DNA from: Natronoarchaeum philippinense | GTDB taxonomy: Archaea; Halobacteriota; Halobacteria; Halobacteriales; Natronoarchaeaceae | Length of the DNA: 64,000 nt | NCBI RefSeq assembly: GCF_900215575.1 | Contig: NZ_OBEJ01000003.1 | Location: 186,001 to 250,000 of the forward strand | Reading direction: 5' to 3' | In this document: positions 24,088 to 31,930 of the stretch, piece by piece | Position numbering within the stretch: the stretch's first letter is position 1 | Layout of the letters: each line of letters begins with the position of its first letter | Made by a program: the position numbers and the translations under genes | The notes under the pieces: generated by a model | The model's input: only the letters and a program-made list of their open reading frames with translations | Databases searched by the model: none | What the model was told of the DNA's origin: nothing

Positions 24088-25470
24088 TCAGATTTCGTAG
24101 TTTCCATTGTGAAGCTTCAAAAGGCGATCATCGCTTTCAACAACAGCTTTCATAATAACATCTGTGTCCTTGATCAACTGATGTTCCAAGTAGACTCCCT
24201 GCTTGTGCCCTCCACCGACCTGTTGTGATTCAGAGATTCCTAATAGTGCAAGGGTGCTGAGAATCTGGCCCACCCTATCATATGAGAGAACGTCCGCACC
24301 GACATCACCACAAGTCGTCTCATAGTGTGAATAGATCTCAGAGGTGCGAAAGCGCCGATCATTCGAGCTGGTCAAGCGACCGAATGTGTAGAGAACAAGC
24401 TTCGACTGCGGAGAGGTGCTCTCGATAGTCTCTTTGACGCGGTTAACCTCTGCACGCTTTACTGCTTTATCAACGTGTTCTGGTCTAACGGCCCCTGCTT
24501 CGGCATCATCAGCAATGTCACCAGCAATCCGTAGGACATCAACAGCCTTTCTTGCGTCACCATGTTCATCCGCTGACCGATCAGCAGTCTCAGGAATAAC
24601 GTCTTTCTGTACGACGCCGTTTTGGAATGCATCCCGTCTGTACTCTAGAATTTGCTCGATCTGACCACTTTGATAGGGCTCAAACACAAAGTCTGTCGTC
24701 CGCATCGAACTTTGCACGCGAGCATTGAGCTTTTGCCCGAAATCGATGTCATTGCTGATCGCAATGATTCCAATATACGCATCTGTGTGACCTGCTTCTC
24801 GAGCCCGCGAGAGTTCATGTAAGAGCCCCTCTGCGTTATCGACCATATCAATTTCATCGAGAATGACAATGATCCCATCGTAGTGGTCTTCGATGATGTC
24901 ATAGGCGTAATCGTAGTACTCTGCAGAGCCCAACCCAATGCGAGGAATGTCTATGTCAGAATTCGATTTGTTACTGAGGGTGCGAGCAATTGTTCGGGCG
25001 ACTCGCGTCTCAGTATTATTCTTCTTGCACTCGACATACACACTCGTAGCGGGAACGTTACGTGCCGTAGCAGTATCAACAAGACGCTGAGAGACGTGAC
25101 GGCTAACCAGCGATTTTCCAGTTCCAGTCTCGCCATAGATGACGACATGGTTAGGTTGTGATCCGTGAACCAGGTGTCGGATTTCTCCAGCAACCGATTT
25201 GATCTCTGCGTCACGACCGACGATGCGATCTGGGCTGGGAACAGTCCCAATTGAGAGCAGATCTCTATCTGCCCAGATCTGGCTTGTAGAACCGTCTTCA
25301 TCACCTTCACGAATGAACAAGGGATCGTTTGCTGGATCGTTTGGGTCTTGTTGAACCCCTTCTGCCGTTGCTGAATTACCGCGAACGTCACCATTTTTCG
25401 TATTTGCTTCTGGAGAATTTAAGTGGTGACCCCTGCAATTGCCTCCTTCACTTTCCCCGCTGTCAGTCAT
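24088..25470 (-). CDS. orc1/cdc6: Orc1/Cdc6 replication initiator 2
   Basis: A 460-residue AAA+ initiator distinct from the one at 17131. Walker A is GETGTGKS (113-120), Walker B is 'IIVILDEIDMV', sensor 1 is 'AISNDIDF', and 'HGDARKAVDVLRIAGDIA' holds sensor 2. The C-terminal winged helix includes 'SPQSKLVLYTFGRL' and 'RTSEIYSHYETTC'. An 80-residue polar N-terminal extension precedes the AAA+ domain. Codon use is noticeably less GC-rich than neighbours, a sign of separate origin. A different repeat family (2a-2e) surrounds it, so it probably serves its own origin. Confidence 0.9.
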   Translation of the reverse strand: MTDSGESEGGNCRGHHLNSPEANTKNGDVRGNSATAEGVQQDPNDPANDPLFIREGDEDGSTSQIWADRDLLSIGTVPSPDRIVGRDAEIKSVAGEIRHLVHGSQPNHVVIYGETGTGKSLVSRHVSQRLVDTATARNVPATSVYVECKKNNTETRVARTIARTLSNKSNSDIDIPRIGLGSAEYYDYAYDIIEDHYDGIIVILDEIDMVDNAEGLLHELSRAREAGHTDAYIGIIAISNDIDFGQKLNARVQSSMRTTDFVFEPYQSGQIEQILEYRRDAFQNGVVQKDVIPETADRSADEHGDARKAVDVLRIAGDIADDAEAGAVRPEHVDKAVKRAEVNRVKETIESTSPQSKLVLYTFGRLTSSNDRRFRTSEIYSHYETTCGDVGADVLSYDRVGQILSTLALLGISESQQVGGGHKQGVYLEHQLIKDTDVIMKAVVESDDRLLKLHNGNYEI

Positions 25471-25507
25471 GAACCCATCAAGGTGAAGGTGCTATTTAGG
25501 TGTTCTC

Positions 25508-25529
25508 AAACCCTGTTCTGAATGAGTAT
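25508..25529 (+). repeat. ORB-like repeat 2b (weak)
   Basis: AAACCCTGTTCTGAATGAGT: shares the CCCTN2TTCNGAATGAG core with the stronger copies. Confidence 0.4.
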
Positions 25530-25632
25530 ATGAATTAAATCTAGTTATTGAGCCGTATTACGGCTGTCTAGTAGGTAGATTTAGAACCTAGCTCTAAATG
25601 AAACTGGCTTTGAGGATCGTCCTGTCATGATC

Positions 25633-25657
25633 ACACCCCTCGTTCGGAATGAGATCT
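25633..25657 (+). repeat. ORB-like repeat 2c
   Basis: ACACCCCTCGTTCGGAATGA followed by GATCT; strong match to copies 2d and 2e. Confidence 0.55.
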
Positions 25658-25840
25658 GGGAGCAGGTGCAATAGCCACCAGTAGCCAAAATGAGCGCCTG
25701 CTCTCGATTAACACCGCAAAAAACTCTTGATGACCATGTGACAAGATCTGGTATTGTTGTAGTTCGCTGATTCAGGATGGGCGGCTCTTAATCGATTTTC
25801 CGACTCACTAAGCGTTTGTGCGGCGAAGAGTTGGCCGGAC

Positions 25841-25865
25841 ACACCCCTGATTCAGAATGAGATTT
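25841..25865 (+). repeat. ORB-like repeat 2d
   Basis: ACACCCCTGATTCAGAATGA followed by GATTT. Confidence 0.55.
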
Positions 25866-26047
25866 CTTTTGGAGTTGCTCTCTAGAGGGTGCTCTGCTTT
25901 CATTCACGAACCCCCCGCGTGGTAACCCCCTCCCCAAGTAGCTACCACACCCCCACGTCAATCCAGTGACGGTATGACCACCAGCCATTCAGCACGCTCG
26001 CAAGAGCCGGGCCAAACTACATTATCCGGACCGTGGTTCGTTCAACC

Positions 26048-27139
26048 ATGGCAAAGATATTCGCATCTCCCGCGAACTACACACAGGGCCGTGACATCGC
26101 TGCGGAGATCGGAACACACGCCGAGGATCTCGGAAATAGCGCCGTCCTCCTCGCGGATGACATTGTGCTGGACATCGTGGGGGATCCCGTCACGGAGAGC
26201 CTCGACGACCACGGGTTCGCCACCGAGACAGTGGAGTTCAATGGCGAGTGCTCGGAACAGGAGATCGACCGCGTCGCTGACCGGACGAGTGAGTCTGGGA
26301 GTGACGTTATCGTCGGCGCCGGTGGGGGCAAGGCGCTCGATGCGGCCAAGGCAGTCGCAGAACAGCTCGACATCGCAATGGTCTCGATGCCGACTATCGC
26401 ATCGACGGACGCCCCCACGAGTTCGCTCTCGGTGATCTACACCGAACACGGCGAGTTCGAGGAGTACTGGTTCCACTCGAAGAACCCGGAACTCGTTCTC
26501 GTCGATACGGCAATCATCGCGGCGGCGCCGACTCGGACGTTTCGGTCGGGGATCGCCGACGCACTTGCAACGTGGTTCGAAGCCGACGCGACCTACCGCT
26601 CGCACGGCGAGAACATCCTCGGTGGGACCTCAACGCGGGCCGGGAACGCCCTTGCCGAACTCTGCTATGAAACGTTGCGTAGGCACGGCGTCTCGGCCGT
26701 CCACGCCGTCGAGAACGACGCCGTAACCGAAAGCGTCGAAGCCGTGACCGAGGCGAACACGCTCCTCAGCGGGCTCGGATTCGAGAGCGGCGGGCTTGCA
26801 GCAGCCCACTCGATCCACAATGGGCTCACGCAACTCGAGGCAACCCACGATGCGGCTCATGGAGAGAAGGTCAACATTGGTACACTCTCCCAACTCGTCC
26901 TTGAGGGCAAAGACGACGAGTTCGTCGACGAGATCATCGAGTTCTCACTCGACATTGGGCTGCCAGTCTCGCTTGCGGACATCGGTCTCGACGATCCCAC
27001 GGAAGACCAACTCGAGACGGTTGCCGAGGCGGCTTGCGTCGAAGAGGAGACAATCCACAACGAGCCGTTCCCGGTCGAACCCGCGATGGTCAGGGACGCG
27101 CTGGTGACAGTGGACAAGCTCGGTAAACGCCACAAGTAG
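26048..27139 (+). CDS. gldA: Glycerol dehydrogenase
   Basis: 363 residues of the iron-containing alcohol dehydrogenase superfamily, GldA branch. NAD binding is at 'VIVGAGGGKALDAAKAVA', with 'STDAPTSSLSVIYTEHGEFEEY' next. Metal ligands are visible as the Asp in 'SGIADALATWFEA' and the His residues in 'AAAHSIHNGLTQL' and 'HDAAHGEKV'. It oxidises glycerol to dihydroxyacetone with NAD+. Start is ATG 26048 (MAKIFASPANY). It is a metabolic cargo gene lying between the ORB-like repeats of origin 2 (25841 and 27335). The closely related sn-glycerol-1-phosphate dehydrogenase is less likely given the GldA motifs. Confidence 0.85.
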   Translation: MAKIFASPANYTQGRDIAAEIGTHAEDLGNSAVLLADDIVLDIVGDPVTESLDDHGFATETVEFNGECSEQEIDRVADRTSESGSDVIVGAGGGKALDAAKAVAEQLDIAMVSMPTIASTDAPTSSLSVIYTEHGEFEEYWFHSKNPELVLVDTAIIAAAPTRTFRSGIADALATWFEADATYRSHGENILGGTSTRAGNALAELCYETLRRHGVSAVHAVENDAVTESVEAVTEANTLLSGLGFESGGLAAAHSIHNGLTQLEATHDAAHGEKVNIGTLSQLVLEGKDDEFVDEIIEFSLDIGLPVSLADIGLDDPTEDQLETVAEAACVEEETIHNEPFPVEPAMVRDALVTVDKLGKRHK

Positions 27140-27334
27140 TGCATCCACCCACCGAGGCGGAATCACCTGTCAGTCGGTTCGGTCTATCGTCCGTATTGTC
27201 TGTCACAGAGAATTTCAACCCCCTTTCTCAGACCTTTTGACAGAAGCATACAATTCGAAATGCCTGACTCGGGGGGTTCTCTCCAAGTTCCCAAGAGATG
27301 GAATACTACTTCCATTCCGACGGACATTGTGTGG

Positions 27335-27360
27335 GATCTCATTCCGAATGAGGGGTGTGT
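27335..27360 (-). repeat. ORB-like repeat 2e (inverted, palindromic core)
   Basis: Contains the perfect palindrome CTCATTCCGAATGAG followed by GGGTGTGT, i.e. the reverse orientation of copies 2c/2d, on the far side of gldA. Confidence 0.55.
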
Positions 27361-27418
27361 GTTCCCCCATCATCCCATAGCAACCGACACGCAATCGCAG
27401 ATATCTGAGCGATCCAAA

Positions 27419-27427
27419 GATATATTG
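27419..27427 (+). promoter_or_regulatory. TATA box of the winged-helix gene
   Basis: GATATATTG centred about 28 nt before the ATG at 27451. Confidence 0.5.
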
Positions 27428-27450
27428 AAGCAAGCGACCTACAGGCAGGT

Positions 27451-27978
27451 ATGACCGATTTCGATCCGACCCCTGAATCCGACGCCGCCCAGCAACGGTG
27501 GCAGGCGGGAACAGACACGTTTGGCCGTGTCTATGATGTAGTCCTCGGGATCACGTCTCCGACTGCGTATACCGATATCGCTGAACGTGCAGATTGCTCC
27601 CCGAACGCCGCAAAAAAGCATCTCAATCGCTTGGCAGAGATGGGTATCGCCCACGCTGATACAGAGAGTCGCCCGTCGACCTACGAACGAAACGAGGGCT
27701 ATCTCGAATGGCAAGACGCCAGCCGGATCGCAACCGAACTCTCTCTCGAAGAGATACTCGAGCGTGTCGAGAAACTTGAACAGCGCCGCAACGAATACGA
27801 AGCACAGTTTGGAACGACAGATCCAACAGCAGCTTCCGTGTTTGAATCCGGCGATCACGACACCATCCACGAGCGGATGACTGCAGTCAGCGAGTGGCAG
27901 GGCGTGATTCGAGACATTCGACTCTATGAACTGGCCCGACAGCTCTCCCAGAACGACGGCCATCTGATTCCCGCATAG
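27451..27978 (+). CDS. Winged-helix DNA-binding protein (first of a two-gene unit)
   Basis: 175 residues. A winged-helix domain occupies about 25-80 ('VYDVVLGITSPTAYTDIAERA', 'SPNAAKKHLNRLAEMGIAH'), followed by a coiled-coil-like segment ('LEEILERVEKLEQRRNEYEAQF') and a helical tail. It resembles a haloarchaeal family I believe is DUF7342. Its stop codon abuts the ATG of the next gene, so the pair is one operon. The pairing of a DNA-binding protein with a small conserved partner suggests a toxin-antitoxin-like or regulatory module; not proven. Confidence 0.7.
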   Translation: MTDFDPTPESDAAQQRWQAGTDTFGRVYDVVLGITSPTAYTDIAERADCSPNAAKKHLNRLAEMGIAHADTESRPSTYERNEGYLEWQDASRIATELSLEEILERVEKLEQRRNEYEAQFGTTDPTAASVFESGDHDTIHERMTAVSEWQGVIRDIRLYELARQLSQNDGHLIPA

Positions 27979-28443
27979 ATGGGACAGCCACCAGAAAATT
28001 CAGGCTCCAAATCGGCAGGACCGCCGGATCGACAGACGCTACGTCTCATTGAGCGACACCTCGAATCGGATCCCCTCGTCGCCGAGACTGTGTTCGATCC
28101 GGATTCGTACGAACCGCGACTCCTGCACGTACGCCTCGATACTGGGCGATATCCGGAAGCGGTGACGGCTGCGCGAATCGATATTCGGTGGTTCATGACC
28201 GGTGACTTCTCGATTCACTACGTCGAAGACCGAGGGCAGGGGCAACAGTGGGAATGTCGCTGGGATCGTCACCCAAACACTCACAACTCGCGGTTGCACT
28301 TTCACGAACCGCCGACTGCAACCGAAATTACTGACCTCGATCTTTCGTCGGTCCACCCACTAGACGTATACTCGACGGTACTCACTGCGATCGAACAGCG
28401 CCTTGAGAATCTGTGGGCTACGAGGAACCAATCTACTGAGTGA
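27979..28443 (+). CDS. Small His/Trp-rich partner protein (possible TumE-like)
   Basis: 154 residues. The core has alternating strands with conserved-looking polar residues: 'RIDIRWFMTGDFSIHYVE', 'WECRWDRHPNTHNSRLHFH', then a helical tail 'STVLTAIEQRLENLW'. The H-x-H ending and layout recall TumE-type (DUF6516) toxins, but the similarity is by eye only. It begins on the base after the upstream stop codon, so translation is coupled. This pair recurs in haloarchaeal accessory regions as far as I recall; the biochemical role is unknown. Confidence 0.6.
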   Translation: MGQPPENSGSKSAGPPDRQTLRLIERHLESDPLVAETVFDPDSYEPRLLHVRLDTGRYPEAVTAARIDIRWFMTGDFSIHYVEDRGQGQQWECRWDRHPNTHNSRLHFHEPPTATEITDLDLSSVHPLDVYSTVLTAIEQRLENLWATRNQSTE

Positions 28444-28486
28444 CTACCTCCACGTTTAGCCGGCGGCAGTCAACATGGCATTTTTG

Positions 28487-28512
28487 AGTGCCCCTTTCGG
28501 GCGCGGGGCACT
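28487..28512 (+). promoter_or_regulatory. Leader stem-loop C
   Basis: Stem AGTGCCCC / GGGGCACT, loop TTTCGGGCGC, ending 25 nt before the ATG at 28538. Nearly identical to stem-loop B. Confidence 0.6.
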
Positions 28513-28537
28513 ATTCATAGTGCTCTGTGTCCAACCG

Positions 28538-29458
28538 ATGACGACAGAGACTCAACTGGTGTCGTTCGACGAGAGCGCGACCAGACGCGAGGAGATGCAC
28601 AGCACGATCGAAGCCTGGCTCGACGACCTCCAGTCCTTGGTCGACGAGGCAACAGCCAGCCGGGAGTTCCAAGAATGGCTCGACGTCCAGAGTCGGTTCC
28701 ACGACTATTCTCATCGGAATACGCTCCTGATCAAGCAACAGTGTCCGGACGCGACGCGCGTCGCTGGATATCGAACGTGGCAGAGTGAGTTCGATCGCCA
28801 CGTCACGGAGGGCGAGCAGGCCATCTGGATCTGGGCGCCGATCATCGCCAAGCAATGCCCGAACTGTGGGAACTCGTCCTCGTATCACAAGCAAAGCGAC
28901 TGTGAGTATGACGAGACGCCACCAGCAGAGTGGTCGAAAGGGTTCGTCGGCTTCCGCCCAGCTCCAGTCTTCGATGTCTCCCAGACTGAGGGCGAGGAAC
29001 TACCCGAACTCGACACCGCTGCAGAAGGCGATGCAGATGCTCTCTTTCCCGCACTCCGTGAAGCGGCGTCGGAGATCGATGTTTCGGTCAGCGTCGTCGG
29101 TCCCGATAACTGGGCCTACGGCGAGGCGACGGGTATCTGTCGACAGGCGCCGGGCGACGATCAGCCGACGATCGAACTACTCGATCAGGACGATCCAGCC
29201 GCACTTGCAGGTGTGCTCATCCACGAGTATGCTCACGCACTGCTTCACATCGGCGTCGACGATCAGGCTGAACAATCGAAGCGAGAAGTCGAGGCTGAAG
29301 ACGTGGCGTATCTTGTCGGACGCCATTTCGGGCTTGACACAAGTGGCTCGGCCTTTTACCTCGCGGCGTGGAACGACGACGAGACGGACACACTGCTGGA
29401 GCGTCTCGGTCGGATCTCGCGAACTGCAACGGAGATTGTCGACACAGCCGTGTACTGA
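28538..29458 (+). CDS. ArdC-like antirestriction protein with metallopeptidase motif
   Basis: 306 residues. The N-terminal part is ArdC-like: 'ATASREFQEWLDVQSRFHDY', then 'SHRNTLLIKQQCPDATRVAGY' and 'WQSEFDRHVTEGEQAIWIWAP'. An inserted Cys-rich stretch ('CPNCGNSSSYHKQSDCEYD') may bind zinc. The C-terminal part is an IrrE/ImmA-type peptidase with H-E-Y-A-H. ArdC proteins enter the recipient during conjugation and protect incoming DNA, which fits the nearby secretion operon. The ATG at 28538 (MTTETQLVSF) is preferred; the longer frame from 28475 would translate stem-loop C. Confidence 0.8.
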   Translation: MTTETQLVSFDESATRREEMHSTIEAWLDDLQSLVDEATASREFQEWLDVQSRFHDYSHRNTLLIKQQCPDATRVAGYRTWQSEFDRHVTEGEQAIWIWAPIIAKQCPNCGNSSSYHKQSDCEYDETPPAEWSKGFVGFRPAPVFDVSQTEGEELPELDTAAEGDADALFPALREAASEIDVSVSVVGPDNWAYGEATGICRQAPGDDQPTIELLDQDDPAALAGVLIHEYAHALLHIGVDDQAEQSKREVEAEDVAYLVGRHFGLDTSGSAFYLAAWNDDETDTLLERLGRISRTATEIVDTAVY

Positions 29459-29662
29459 GTATAGTTGGTGAGAAGACGAACTAGCGAGGACTGTACTGAT
29501 GTCGTTTTCTCGATATCGTGGCGTCCGAATGACCTCCAACTCGATGTCTGCTAAGTCGTCTCTATACTGAGACCGATCTAAAGAAATCCCAATTTCTGAA
29601 ATCATGATTTCCAAAATCACGCCCATCGTCGACTGTGTGTTTCTCAACACGCTCTTTTTTAG

Positions 29663-29684
29663 GCGCCTGCACGGGTGCAGGCGC
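29663..29684 (+). promoter_or_regulatory. Leader stem-loop D
   Basis: Stem GCGCCTGCA / TGCAGGCGC around CGGG, preceded by T6. It ends 27 nt before the GTG at 29712. Compared with A, B, C and E the stem bases differ but pairing and the CGGG loop are kept. Confidence 0.6.
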
Positions 29685-29711
29685 TCAGTAGAGAGCCTGT
29701 GTGAGAAGTCC

Positions 29712-29915
29712 GTGAATACGACGACTAACGAGCAGTTGACCGATGCACAGCAAGCGCTCGAATGGTGGCTCTGTAGCCACGCCGAAGCGGGTATTCCAGA
29801 ACTCGCCCTGATCGAAGTCCTGCGAACATACGCGGATACGATCGAGTACGTCGGCTACGTGCCGCGGTCGTGGGGACCGACCAACCAGCCCGGCCAACTC
29901 CGGAGACGAGAGTGA
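29712..29915 (+). CDS. Small hypothetical protein
   Basis: 67 residues from GTG 29712: 'NEQLTDAQQALEWWLCSHA', then 'ELALIEVLRTYADTIEYVGY' and 'VPRSWGP'. It looks like a helical protein and resembles short haloarchaeal plasmid proteins, but I cannot name the family. It follows stem-loop D and precedes the zinc-ribbon gene by 5 bp, so it belongs to the small-gene operon between the ArdC-like and SWIM genes. Confidence 0.6.
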   Translation: MNTTTNEQLTDAQQALEWWLCSHAEAGIPELALIEVLRTYADTIEYVGYVPRSWGPTNQPGQLRRRE

Positions 29916-29920
29916 GAACG

Positions 29921-30076
29921 ATGTCGATGCCATCGTTGCGAGCCCTCGTGTCGAGAATCTACTGTACAGACACCCACGTCTATGAGTGTCGACAGTGCGG
30001 AATGACCGTTCCTGACGAAGACGCCACGTGTCCGTACTGTGGTCAGACAGAGGTTCTCGTCTACGAGATTCCCTGA
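29921..30076 (+). CDS. Small zinc-ribbon protein
   Basis: 51 residues with two CxxC pairs: 'YECRQCGMTVPDEDATCPYC', a rubredoxin-like zinc ribbon. Start at ATG 29921, 5 bp after the previous gene. Proteins of this size and shape are common in haloarchaea, probably as nucleic-acid or protein-binding adaptors; function unknown. Confidence 0.7.
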   Translation: MSMPSLRALVSRIYCTDTHVYECRQCGMTVPDEDATCPYCGQTEVLVYEIP

Positions 30077-30149
30077 CTGATTCACTCCCCCTTCGATCGA
30101 TTCTCGATCTTCTGCTGGCGGCTACCGATCCTGAGAAGATAACAGACGC

Positions 30150-30632
30150 ATGAATTCACCATTCGCACACCTAGAGACGACAAGTAGAGTCATCAAACGC
30201 GCCCAGTACGAGGCCTTCGAGTTCACGATCGGCGTCGACGGCGTCGTCGTGAGAAACGCCAGCCACGCAAACCCGGACGAACACGAGTACGTCGTCACCG
30301 TCGAGGACGGGCTGCCAACCGAGTGTAATTGCCCGGCCGATGCGAACTACGACGGAGCGTGCAAACACCGCGTTGCCGTTGCGATCAGACGGCCGATTCT
30401 CGACGCAGCCGTCGACCGACAAGTTGCTGCTGACGGAGGAACCCCCATTTCGACAGCAGACGACTCTGACGACACTATCAACGCACCGGAGACGCCGTCG
30501 ACGAAGGAATTAGACGACTCGACAGTAGCCGATGATGTCGAGGATGCCGAGCCGGACGCCTGTGACTGCGATGAGCTTCCAGATGGATTTCCTTGTTGGG
30601 AGTGTGTCCGAACTGGTCGACGAGTCCTGTAA
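30150..30632 (+). CDS. SWIM zinc-finger protein
   Basis: 160 residues. The SWIM motif CxC...CxH is present as 'CNCPADANYDGACKH' after a beta-rich 'EYVVTVEDGLPTE' segment. An acidic linker and a C-terminal Cys cluster ('CDCDELPDGFPCWEC') follow. SWIM domains bind DNA or proteins and are frequent on haloarchaeal plasmids. Sits in the accessory operon upstream of tfb. Confidence 0.8.
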   Translation: MNSPFAHLETTSRVIKRAQYEAFEFTIGVDGVVVRNASHANPDEHEYVVTVEDGLPTECNCPADANYDGACKHRVAVAIRRPILDAAVDRQVAADGGTPISTADDSDDTINAPETPSTKELDDSTVADDVEDAEPDACDCDELPDGFPCWECVRTGRRVL

Positions 30633-30646
30633 TCGTACTTCAAAGT

Positions 30647-30666
30647 ATGATACTCTAGAGTATCAT
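30647..30666. promoter_or_regulatory. 20-bp perfect palindrome upstream of tfb
   Basis: ATGATACTCTAGAGTATCAT, perfectly self-complementary, between the SWIM gene stop and stem-loop E, about 95 nt before the tfb start. Candidate operator for a dimeric regulator, or terminator of the SWIM gene. Confidence 0.6.
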
Positions 30667-30705
30667 CTGGAACCAGATTCTGACCCTCAGCTATGCCAAT
30701 TGTAT

Positions 30706-30728
30706 CGCCCCCTGACGGGTGCGGGGCG
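30706..30728 (+). promoter_or_regulatory. Leader stem-loop E
   Basis: Stem CGCCCC / GGGGCG with loop CTGACGGGTGC, ending 32 nt before the tfb ATG. A GAGGAG Shine-Dalgarno-like run lies between hairpin and start. Confidence 0.6.
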
Positions 30729-30760
30729 TTCTGAAGAATGTCCTGCGAGGAGTGAATACA

Positions 30761-31699
30761 ATGTCGCTGAGAGATATCTACGAAACTGGCTTCGACGAAG
30801 ACGATGGAAAGAGCATCAACCAGACGTGCTGTATCGAATGCGGTGGCTCCCTCCAGACAGAGGGTGGCGAAACGGCGTGTACCGAGTGCGGACTGGTGCT
30901 GTCGGACTGTCGCATCGACTACGGCGCGACGCCGCTATCGTTCGAGGATGAGGAATCCAACCGGAAACAGACAGGCGCGCCCATCACGCCGGCGAGACAC
31001 GATCGCGGGATTTCGAGTGAGATCGGGCGGTACAGAGATGCGAACGGAACCGTGCTCTCTTCGGCGAAACGCCGACAGGTACGTCGATTCCGCAGAGAAC
31101 ACAACCGGGCGCGCTGGTCGAGCAAGAAAGAACGAAACCTCGCTACTGCCTGTCTCGAAATCGCGCGACTGACGAGTGCGCTCGAGTTGCCACACTCCGT
31201 TCGGGAACGAGCGAGCACGTACTACAGATCAGCCAGTTCCGACGACCTGATTCAGGGTCGGTCGATCGAAGCGATGGTCGCCGCCTGCGTGTACGCTGCG
31301 TGTCGCTGTGGCGGCTACACACGACAGATCGACGAGGTCGCGGCCGTTGCACACTGTGACCAACAGGCGCTGACAAACTGCTACGGACTGTTGAACAAAG
31401 AACTCGGCCTGAAAGCACTCGTGCCGACGCCGAAGACGCTCCTTCCACGACTCCTCGCGGCGTTCGATATCCCGGAGACAGTACAGTACCGAGCAACCGA
31501 ACTCGCAGACGTTGCTACCGAAGCTGGCACCGCAAACGGCTGTCGTCCCGCTGGCGTCGCCGCGGCGTGTCTGTACCTCGCAAGTACAGAGGCCGAGTGT
31601 GCACTTCGCCAGACCGATATCGCGTCCGTTGCAGGCACGAGCCCAGTCACGCTCCGCAAGCGATACACGGAGTTGCGTGAGGAAACGGCCGATCGGTGA
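30761..31699 (+). CDS. tfb: Transcription initiation factor TFB (accessory copy)
   Basis: 312 residues. The N-terminal zinc ribbon has C24-x2-C27 and C40-x2-C43, followed by the B-finger region and two cyclin-like repeats ('IEAMVAACVYAACRCGGYTRQ' and 'RPAGVAAACLYLASTEAECAL'), the second ending in a helix-turn-helix ('SPVTLRKRYTELR'). TFB recruits RNA polymerase with TBP; haloarchaea have several TFBs used as sigma-like selectors. This copy lies on the accessory element directly upstream of the secretion operon, so it may direct expression of element genes. The ATG at 30761 has GAGGAG upstream. Confidence 0.9.
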   Translation: MSLRDIYETGFDEDDGKSINQTCCIECGGSLQTEGGETACTECGLVLSDCRIDYGATPLSFEDEESNRKQTGAPITPARHDRGISSEIGRYRDANGTVLSSAKRRQVRRFRREHNRARWSSKKERNLATACLEIARLTSALELPHSVRERASTYYRSASSDDLIQGRSIEAMVAACVYAACRCGGYTRQIDEVAAVAHCDQQALTNCYGLLNKELGLKALVPTPKTLLPRLLAAFDIPETVQYRATELADVATEAGTANGCRPAGVAAACLYLASTEAECALRQTDIASVAGTSPVTLRKRYTELREETADR

Positions 31700-31930
31700 T
31701 CGGCGACGACAGCTGACGAACACAGGTATGATGCTTCGATCACGAGTGTAAACAGAAATTTCCCAAATAGTTTAGAAAACATGCTGATTTCTACTATTCA
31801 CAGATGGTTTGTAGGATATTAACGCTTATTTGCGACTACTCAAAGATATGGCTACGAGCGCTCTCGTATAATTCGATCTGTGGTGTCGTCGTGATGCCGT
31901 ATCGGGTTTTTGCGGCTCGCTCTCGTTCGC

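Larger units (their letters stand above)
25471..26047. other. Putative replication origin 2
   Basis: 577-bp gene-free, AT-richer region upstream of the second orc gene, with at least three copies of a repeat of the form CACCCCTSATTCNGAATGAG. This is the expected arrangement for an Orc-linked origin. No small gene with a credible start was seen. Confidence 0.6.
27140..27450. other. Intergenic region with an inverted ORB-like repeat
   Basis: 311 bp holding the inverted repeat 2e (27335) and the TATA box of the next gene. No gene seen. Confidence 0.45.

Noticed and set aside
24037-24228. Plus-strand gene following stem-loop B
   Set aside because: It overlaps the 3' end of the second orc gene in antisense and lacks protein-like features.
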